Position numbers and translations under genes: made by a program. Below are positions 58,501-64,000 of a stretch of DNA of 64,000 nucleotides, piece after piece. Origin of the DNA: Strigamia acuminata (lineage: Eukaryota; Arthropoda; Chilopoda; Geophilomorpha; Linotaeniidae); the NCBI GenBank assembly GCA_949358305.1, contig OX442316.1, positions 14,632,001 to 14,696,000 on the forward strand, written 5' to 3'. A model generated the notes under the pieces. It was given only the letters and a program-made list of their open reading frames with translations, did not search any database and was not told the origin of the DNA. Each line of letters opens with the position of its first letter. Positions within the stretch are counted from its first letter, which is position 1.

Positions 58501-61043
58501 GTTCGCTGTTTTTCGTTTTTTTGTGAAGGAAAATCGCCGCTGGTTGCGATCGATCGGCGCTGATTGCAACCAAGTGCGACGGAAAGTCGCGATATGGCAC
58601 TGATTTTCCCAACCTTATACTGTTCTGTTTCGTATGTGTACTACACAGAGGACGAAGCGCAAAATGCACGGCGCCTGGCGTACCTGAAAGCGACGGCGGT
58701 CGATCGAATGCGCACTACTTCCGAGGCCGATGAAGAGAGCGAGAAAAATAATGCTAAAACGTAAGTGCAAATTTCTTATTTTTATTCTTATTTCCGGTGA
58801 TAAAATTAAATCCGGCTTCAATGTTCAACTTTAGACGAAAAAAATAATAATTTGCATCATTAATATTAATATATTACGCTGTAAACTCGATTTTTAAGTC
58901 GTTAAGCTCTAGTTTTATGGATTCGGTGGGAAATTTTTGATTTAATTATTCAAATTTGGGAAAAAAGAGTGAAAGTTTTGCATTTTGAGCCTGGATTTTG
59001 GAATTAAACACTTAGTTGTTAATTATTCTTGCGTTTTATTCGATTAATGGGTGCATTAACTCGTGTGGTGCGGTGAAATTAGTCGAAAAACTCATTTGGT
59101 TTAATAAAGGGTTGACAAAACTCATTACTCGAGAAATGGCCGGTCTGAAATTACACGAATTGTGGCTATTAATAATTCTTGAATCTCGAAATTAATTTGA
59201 AACAACAGGGTTGAGTGTCATCGAACCCTGAGCATTTTTGGATTTCGCGGAAAGGAAATTTTTCTTGTTTTTTGGGTTGCGTGCAAATTGGTTATTGCAT
59301 TATTGGTGTATGGATTTTATCAATAGGTGATGAAAGCGGGCCTTTATCGAGTTAACATCCTGTTAGTGTATGTTGGGTTTAGTGATGCATGCAGTCTGTA
59401 GATATTTCTCTGGGAAATAAGCTGTGAATGAACTCATTTTGTGCTACGATGCTTCTAATTCTGAGTTTTTTACTTGAAAAAAAAAATTAAATGAAGTTAT
59501 TTTAAATTTAATTTGGTTAATGGATGTAAAACCGCGATTTTTTTGTTAATTTTTGTGGAAAATTAGGTTATGAGTTATAATTATACAATTAGTTGGAATT
59601 ATTTTTTTTTTAAAAATTTTTTAAATTGAATTTGATTGTGTTTAATTTCAAGGTTTAGTTTACAATGAATTTGCAATAAAAGGATTCGTGCCAAGTCATG
59701 ATAATTGGATTTTAAAAACACGTTTTTTTTATTTCGTTTATGATAACTATTTCTGGTTTTGAATACAACGAGTTAATACAGGTCATAAAACAGTGCTGGA
59801 TCTATTTTGTTAACTTCTTGTGACCAATATTAATGCCCAGATAAGCCATTTTGAAATTTAGCACACGCAAATTCGAAACGAGTGGAAATGACTCTTATTG
59901 TACTCATTTATTGGTTACAACATAAAATCTTGCTTCAGTTTCTTTGCTATTGTAATTTAGGCTTAATTTTGTCGTTCGGTTTGTTTTTGGTTGCCGGGAT
60001 TCTCCAGCCGGGAAATGACGTTTATCATTGATTTTCTAGAATTGGTGAATTGAAACTATGATAACATGTTGTTTTTTGTTGACATTTGACTCGATTCACT
60101 CGGCATCCCATTTTGGATTTATTTATTTATTCATATTTCGACTTGACATGTTCATGACCCCATAAGCAGATGCTTGAACGATGGATCGATGTCGATGGTA
60201 AGTGTGGGCTGTTTGTTTACAATTAATTTTTTACGTGATGATTTTTGATGCGAAATGACGAGTGCGGTCGTTGGTGTGGGTCGTGCCGCATCAAGTGAGG
60301 TTTTGTCGGCCGAACCGAACGTCGTTTACCGTGCTTTTGATTCGGTTGGAATTAAATTCGTTTTGTGACAAAATTTAGTGCTGATTTGACAAAATCGAGT
60401 AAAGGCCAACCGTATTTCCTGTAATAAATACTGGAATTGTAAATTCGGTCCAATTTTCCTACGATTTTCTTACGCAACTTCGGCCTGTGCGTTTATAACA
60501 CTTTATATTTCACATTTTTAATCAAATTCGTGTCCTATTTAGGACGAAATGCGATAGAAATTTAATTTTAACTCTTACCTTGAATTAATTTACCAAAACC
60601 AATGGGTGGTACGACATTGAGTATATTAATAAAACCACGCAGGCATGAAACATTAAATGAAACACAAACCCAGTTGCAAAATACCAAACCGAATAATTAC
60701 TATTTTATCAACAATAAGCCAATTATCTTTTGTATAAACGTCTCGAAAAAATCCCCAAGGATGACTGAAACACTGATAATTTTTTTTTATCAATTTTTAT
60801 TTTATTATTTTTTTTTTTATCTTTAAATTTTTTTTATTTTTTTATCTAAAACTCGCTCGTTTCATCCCTAGAGAGAGCTAGGTACGAAATGCGCATCCAC
60901 ACCCTCGTTAATGATGATAAAAAGGTTAGCCAATGAATCGTGTGGGTGTTTGCGCACGAAGGATACGACGCGCGTGTTGGCCGACTCATTTGAGTCGCTC
61001 GGCTGTATCGCACATGACATCGGTAAAGCGCATCAACATCAAG
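33003..61043 (+). CDS. ARHGAP21: Rho GTPase-activating protein, ARHGAP21/23-like (5' part)
   Basis: Family members are large PDZ-PH-RhoGAP proteins acting on Cdc42/RhoA at Golgi, junctions and cortex. Exons: 33003-33035, 48302-48448, 48752-48785, 48856-49033, 49108-49162, 49849-51351, 52634-52718, 52778-52909, 53007-53249, 53439-53549, 58649-58760, 60170-60197, 60872-61043. All splice phases agree, giving about 944 codons. The N-terminus [11 protein letters not shown] leads to the PDZ domain (residues about 29-148), with [46 protein letters not shown] and VPKEDDILQ closely matching human ARHGAP21. A Ser-rich linker follows, then [14 protein letters not shown], like the RRQSYILAV motif of ARHGAP21. 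The last three exons are less certain. PH and RhoGAP domains must lie beyond 64000. The 21-versus-23 distinction cannot be made because invertebrates usually have one gene. Confidence 0.88.
34420..34790. repeat. AAATCCTAAAAAATCCTAC tandem repeat
   Basis: Short units of AAAATCCTA and CAAAAAAATTCG words are repeated more than fifteen times with gradual decay into A/T tracts. Confidence 0.8.
34860..35299 (+). promoter_or_regulatory. Candidate alternative promoter and first exon of ARHGAP21/23-like gene
   Basis: A CpG-richer patch (34940-35110) precedes ATG at 35270, which opens a 10-codon frame ([10 protein letters not shown]) ending exactly at a strong donor AAG|GTAAGT (35299/35300). The frame ends in phase 0, the same as the [11 protein letters not shown] exon, so it could splice in frame to 48302. 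Transcription is not shown by sequence alone. Confidence 0.35.
38716..38950. mobile_element. Foldback MITE with TTAGG run
   Basis: TTGTACACTATTTTCCCTTA at 38720 and its complement TAAGGGAAAATAGTGTACAA near 38925-38944 form terminal inverted repeats of about 38 bases. Four TTAGG units at 38851-38870 lie inside. Confidence 0.75.
39290..39625. mobile_element. MITE of the TTYRWAAAGTCATTTAGACTAAAC family
   Basis: The left end GGAAAAGTCATTTAGACTAA and the right TTTAAACTGACTTTCCATGC are inverted. The interior has CATTTAAACAGTAAAACATG and a patch of self-complementary CCTATAGGGTGTAC words. Related copies lie at 19640 and about 18010-18125. Confidence 0.5.
41246..41739. mobile_element. TA-flanked MITE, full-length type (about 490 bp)
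   Basis: TAGAGAGTTTGCGGGATGCA opens the element and its complement TGCATCCCGCAAACTCTCTA closes it, each bordered by TA as expected for Tc1/mariner-type insertion. Copies occur at 47423-47515 and 62128-62212. It is non-coding. Confidence 0.75.
43287..44042. mobile_element. pogo-like element, left end clear
   Basis: TA then CAGTCGAGTCTCATTATAAC marks a pogo/Tigger-type left terminus. The right end is uncertain: TAGTCGAGTGTATTT read on the minus strand near 44027-44041 is the best candidate. Interior open frames are not transposase-like. Confidence 0.4.
44180..44251 (+). pseudogene. tRNA-like sequence (tRNA pseudogene or SINE head)
   Basis: TAGTGGTTAGTAC (A box, 44192-44204) and GGTTCGATTTCC (B box, 44231-44242) lie at tRNA spacing. 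The anticodon stem CCTGA/TCAGG pairs perfectly, and the loop places GCC (Gly) at the anticodon. Position 33 is C instead of T, the acceptor ends do not pair and the T stem is broken. It is thus not a working tRNA. Confidence 0.6.
44351..44610. mobile_element. hAT-type MITE with intact 8-bp target duplication
   Basis: The element 44359-44602 begins CAGCGGTCGGCAA and ends TTGCCGACCCCTG, matching hAT-type termini. It is bordered by perfect direct repeats CTATAGGC at 44351-44358 and 44603-44610. The 244-bp interior is G/T-rich and non-coding. A related copy lies at 56633-56752. Confidence 0.85.
45430..45472. repeat. About 43-base poly-T tract
   Basis: A long T homopolymer in the ARHGAP intron; another of about 25 lies at 46709-46733. 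Confidence 0.9.
47423..47515. mobile_element. 93-bp minimal TA-flanked MITE
   Basis: TA-GAGAGTTTGCGGGATGC to GCATCCCGCAAACTCTC-TA, almost entirely inverted repeat. Its right half (from about 47465) is repeated in tandem at 47556-47632 together with downstream GAGTTGTATATACCGTATTT sequence. Confidence 0.75.
47616..47900. mobile_element. TACCGTATTTT-family MITE with central palindrome
   Basis: It opens ACCGTATTTTATCGATTAAA and closes near CGACTCTTAATCGGT, with paired CCGCGGCT/AGCCACGGCT. It contains a 48-bp palindrome at 47733-47780. Copies lie at 63350-63596 and, nested, at 7170-7308. Confidence 0.65.
48302..49162 (+). CDS. ARHGAP21: PDZ-domain exons of the ARHGAP21/23-like gene
   Basis: Four exons (48302-48448, 48752-48785, 48856-49033, 49108-49162) encode the whole PDZ domain. 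The peptide-binding loop is GFGF (about residues 43-46), and the second half reads [20 protein letters not shown]. Introns between them are 303, 70 and 74 bases. The last acceptor follows a 26-base T run. In the family this PDZ binds C-terminal ligands at junctions and membranes. Confidence 0.93.
49849..51351 (+). CDS. ARHGAP21: Large linker exon of the ARHGAP21/23-like gene
   Basis: A single 1503-nt exon (501 codons, phase 0 at both ends) opens [20 protein letters not shown] directly after DILQL, where human ARHGAP21 also leaves the PDZ fold. It is rich in Ser, Asn, Pro and Arg, disordered in appearance, with SLQRWHKP and many Ser-Glu/Arg clusters typical of phosphorylated linkers. It ends KELRWQ before a GTACGG donor. 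No catalytic domain is present. Confidence 0.88.
51476..51920. repeat. 20-bp tandem repeat array
   Basis: About 21 copies of a unit reading GATTTTAGACATAAAAGTAT, with variants AAAAGGTT at the left and AAAAGTTT at the right, so the array changes type in blocks. Decayed units reappear at 52147-52200 beyond an inserted element. Confidence 0.92.
51921..52146. mobile_element. Foldback element with 34-bp perfect inverted ends
   Basis: CTATACTCAAAACCACCACA and the following 14 bases (51921-51954) are exactly inverted at 52113-52146. The flanks on both sides carry AGACGTAGAAGTTTGA, a unit of the tandem array, so the element sits inside the array. It is non-coding. Confidence 0.85.
55635..55775. mobile_element. 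MITE fragment matching the window start (inverted)
   Basis: The complement of positions 1-115 with few changes; it begins GTAGGTGCATCTGAAAAGTA. A related terminus, TGACTTTTCGAATGCACTTA, lies near 56348-56367. Confidence 0.6.
55825..56157. mobile_element. Complete long-TIR MITE (about 333 bp)
   Basis: About 107-bp terminal inverted repeats run from CTACAGTTTGCACTCGGTAT inward to AGCAGTATTAAGCCTAATAT, and their complement is at 56051-56157. The loop has AATAAACAACAATAAACTCA. It is the best preserved member of a family with copies at 7.1, 18.6 and 24.2 kb. Confidence 0.88.
56633..56752. mobile_element. Second hAT-type MITE copy
   Basis: It opens CAGCGGCGGTCAGCAATAGG and closes TTGCCGACCCCCG. 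The interior phrase CCACTTAAAATTATTTGCCG is shared with the 44.4-kb copy. It is about half the length; its target duplication is unclear. Confidence 0.7.
58649..61043 (+). CDS. Tentative downstream exons of the ARHGAP21/23-like gene
   Basis: 58649-58760 follows a good pyrimidine-rich acceptor in the required phase 1 and encodes [15 protein letters not shown] plus an acidic stretch. 60170-60197 is a 28-nt microexon with GTAAGT donor, phase 2 to 0. 60872-61043 follows a strong T-rich acceptor, stays open for 57 codons ([15 protein letters not shown]...) and ends AAG|GTACCG. An earlier donor (AAAAAG|GTTAGC, 60926) is possible. Phase consistency across three joins is the main support. Confidence 0.55.
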
Positions 61044-64000
61044 GTACCGGTACATTTTGAAAATCCAATTTGACACTTGTTAAATGTATACGTGTGTGAA
61101 TTGCCCAGGCTTGGTTACTGTTCGTTGAACCTAACCTAGATTTTTTTTTTTTTGAAGATTTATTTGATTTTAATGTTTATGGTTATTTTATGTAAGAAAA
61201 AAGAAATAGACGGAGTTATTCTCGCGTTAATTTGTTTTGTGTTAATGCGAGTTTAAAGTGTATGTGGAATAATTAAATTAGGCTTTACAGTGTATGTGGA
61301 ATAATTGCAAATTTTACGAAGATATGACGTAAATTACTAATTGTATGAAAAACAAATAAATGATGTTATTTATACAATTAAATTAGGCTTTAAGGATGAG
61401 TCGTATGTTTGAGTTGACAAATTTCCTGAAGATTGACGTTTGAGAAACAATTAAGACACTATGACGATGGCATAGAAAGATATTGGTGACCTTAAGGAAA
61501 TGATTCCTTTCTTGTTTGTTAGTAATGCAAGTGGATTTATGATGCATTCAAGACGAATGCCAAATTAGGCAAAGGTCGAGTGTTAATCTGCTTTATCAGT
61601 GGTAATGACATTTTGCATTTTTTTTTTTAATTTTTTTTTTTTTTCATTTTATTTTATTGGAATTGATGAGTAGAAATGTGAGATTTTAGAATGTTGATTG
61701 ATGGGATAGTTAATGTCAGTTTGCTCAGCAACAACCATGAACTTTGTCGTGTGTCTTAGAAAAACATAAAAATAAAATACAGTTTTTTAATTGCGATGTA
61801 TGAGTCATTAAATATAAAGACTTAGAATTATAAGGATTAATGCACCATACAATGGTTTATAGTGTGACCTCAACACTTTATTGGTATTAAAATGATGAAG
61901 TTGAATTAGTGGGTGGGAGATTGTGTGGGTCGGTGACAACAGACTGGATTTTTGGTATAAGAAAAATAAATTTATTAAAAGATATCGGTATTGAATAAAT
62001 GCATTTAAAATTGAATTCATATTTAACAAATAATAATATTGGGACTGCGTTCTCGTGAAACTCCTTAGGAGAACTTGGAATGTAACATCAAAATCTTCGG
62101 GCCTATTGCTGGACATTGGGCAAAAAACTTAATTTATCATTTTTCCATTACACTATTTTTATACCGTATAGTCTTTAACTGTAAGGGAAAAATGCATCCC
62201 GCAAACTCTCTAATAAGGAAGTTTACGGTTGGTATTTGTCGTTATGAATATGGATTTTGCGTTGAAATTACAAGTTTGCGTGTATTTGGTGCGAAACCAA
62301 CGAACTATCGGGGGATTTCATAACGGAAAAGTACCTACCGCAAACTCTGTAATTATCGGATAGTTATTTATGGTGTGGCGTATAAATTGCCCACGCGCGG
62401 TATTGTAGAATCGAACTTTGCTGCCCGCATGTCCAGGCCCAGGGCATGAACTTATTGTGGCAAACAAAGGGTTGAGGCTGTGCCTCGCTTTAGTAATTAG
62501 TTGCAAGAGGAGTTGTTTGATGTGTGGGAGGTTGTTAGGTGCTTATTCCGAGATAACCTTTCTCGTGGAACCATTTATTTCGAAGCGGGAAGCTAAATTT
62601 CTGATGCTTTTGACATTATAATTATTTTAAAATTTAAAAAAAAAAAAAAAAAAAAAATTCATCAATTTATGCATTTAGTTGAATCGTTTGAATCGATTCA
62701 AGGTTAAGTGAATGTAATTTCCTCGAGGTTGCAATTTATAAATCGACTGTTGCACTCTTGTCATAAAAGTGCAGTATCATTCGAAACCCCCCAGGCGCTG
62801 TTTATGATATGACCTAAAGGACAAAAGTCTATGAGCTCATTGAATAATGTGAGTCAGGTGAGATGTTTTGCAAGTCTGAAATGATGCTTTATTCGCCGCA
62901 TTTATGGCCATTTTGAAATTTGCTAAGTCATAAACTCGAATTGGAAGACATTTCTCTAAATAAAATGTCAAGTCTGCTCGCTGAACCTTTGGGCGGAGTT
63001 GATCTCAGAACTTGTCTGTGGTGTGGGCCCGGTATTGCACTACTTCTGGGTTCAGCTCCGCCTTTTGAGGAAACAATAAACAATACCGAACAGACTGTTG
63101 TTTTTATTTACTGGCGGAGGAAATGTTTTCCTCGAGATTAAATTTAAAAATGAAAAAAAAATATAGACATAATTTCCTTATCTGGCGTCGTGTTACAAAT
63201 TTTATGCAAAATGACACGTGACACTGGAATAAAGTTGATGCACTGGTGATGCACGGCTGGGCAGGTACTAACGACGAGACTCCCTGAGAATACTGTATCG
63301 CGGCGTCTTTCAAACGCATCCATTTTAAATCATTGGAAACGCGATTCATTACATCGTATTTTACCGATTAAGAGACGCTATCGAATAGTAGCCGCGGCTG
63401 AGACACCAAGAATACCGTATTTTTGCAAAAGTACGCTATTGTTTCTGTATTTAACCTCACAAACGATGAACGTACGCTTCTTTTGTCTCATTAAACAAAT
63501 GTTTCAAACGAAAAACCGAAATTGTAATTCCTGACAAAAATGGCAGTTTTGAATAAGAGCCGCGGCTTTTAATTGATAAAATACGGTATACTTAATTCGA
63601 CGCAATGCTACACATTTTAGAATGCATTAAGTGAAAAGCAATTTATTTTAACATATATTTAGAACGGTATGGGTGGGCCCGTGTGCAAGTTGGGTTGACG
63701 GGCCCTTTAGCAGAGCCGATTTTTGGTACAATTTATTCAAGAAAACATTTTTTTTTAATATTTGGTTTATTTATTTGTTTGTTTTTCACTCACCTGGGTT
63801 CACCATCCTATTTATTCTATTTATTCCTATTTAATGGGCTTAAATGATGATAGTTGATCTTGATTCTCCTTCCCCCTCCTCCTATTTGTGAAGGCGAAGT
63901 AAAATATTAGTTGAGTCGACAATGGGGAGCTCGTAAATCAAAATGGCTCCCGTAGACGCGTAAATGCTTTTAACGAGCCGAGTTGTTTGATTTCTTTTTG
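61044..64000 (+). other. Right end: intronic DNA with MITEs
   Basis: No PH or RhoGAP exon of the ARHGAP gene was recognised here. A MITE half-copy lies at 62128-62212 and a TACCGTATTTT-family copy at 63350-63596. Poly-A/T runs occur near 61620-61645 and 62636-62657. Confidence 0.5.
63350..63596. mobile_element. TACCGTATTTT-family MITE
   Basis: It starts CGTATTTTACCGATTAAGAG and ends TTAATTGATAAAATACGGTA, with matching CCGCGGCT blocks at both sides. It shares CACCAAGAATACCGTATTTT and TTGCAAAAGTACG with the copies at 7.2 and 47.8 kb. Confidence 0.75.

Larger units (their letters stand above)
53550..58648 (+). other. ARHGAP intron with MITEs and CTCF-like site
   Basis: It connects exons in phase 1. 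It holds CCACGAGATGGCGCTC at 54313-54328 (CTCF-like, + strand), a TA dinucleotide run near 55519-55545, and several MITEs from 55.6 to 56.8 kb. Open frames at 54424-54618, 54849-55031 and 57619-57858 have no family support. Confidence 0.55.

Overview
This window is AT-rich, intron-rich nuclear DNA from a bilaterian animal, most likely an invertebrate. The evidence is spliced protein-coding genes with GT-AG introns, long introns, very dense small inverted-repeat transposons (MITEs), poly-T tracts and no bacterial gene organisation. I cannot name the species. The PCGF protein reads as invertebrate-like, HPRT intron positions are conserved with vertebrates, and one short TTAGG run is compatible with, but does not prove, an arthropod-like or other TTAGG-telomere lineage.

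Three genes are supported, all on the + strand. (1) A Polycomb-group RING finger gene (PCGF2/PCGF4-BMI1/Psc type), coding from 13785 to 21396 in seven coding exons (750 aa): canonical RING, RAWUL domain and an unusually long, GC-rich, low-complexity tail with poly-Gln and poly-His. (2) A complete hypoxanthine-guanine phosphoribosyltransferase gene (HPRT1 type), 30790 to 32088, eight exons and 218 aa. One donor appears to be GC instead of GT. (3) The N-terminal part of a large Rho GTPase-activating protein of the ARHGAP21/ARHGAP23 family, from a leader exon near 32.5 kb through a 15-kb first intron to a PDZ domain (48302-49162), a 1.5-kb linker exon and several small exons. It runs off the right edge before the PH and RhoGAP domains. 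Two further candidate first exons would also join the PDZ exons in frame.

The first 13 kb holds no convincing coding exon. It contains GC-rich, promoter-like islands (one with a perfect RFX X-box and an NRF1 palindrome, another with an NRF1 site and a third with a CTCF-like site), a pogo-like MITE, a nested MITE and two 5S-rRNA-derived fragments. Between PCGF and HPRT (21.4-30.8 kb) lie more MITEs, three tandem arrays and a CpG-rich, CCAAT-bearing island with no assigned gene. The large ARHGAP intron and later introns are packed with inverted-repeat elements, including a hAT-type copy with a perfect 8-bp target duplication, a tRNA-like sequence, a 48-bp palindrome and a 20-bp tandem array invaded by a foldback element.

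The three genes have unrelated roles (chromatin silencing, purine salvage, Rho/Arf signalling) and form no functional cluster; same-strand neighbourhood is the only link. All calls come from reading the sequence and from remembered family features. No searches were run.
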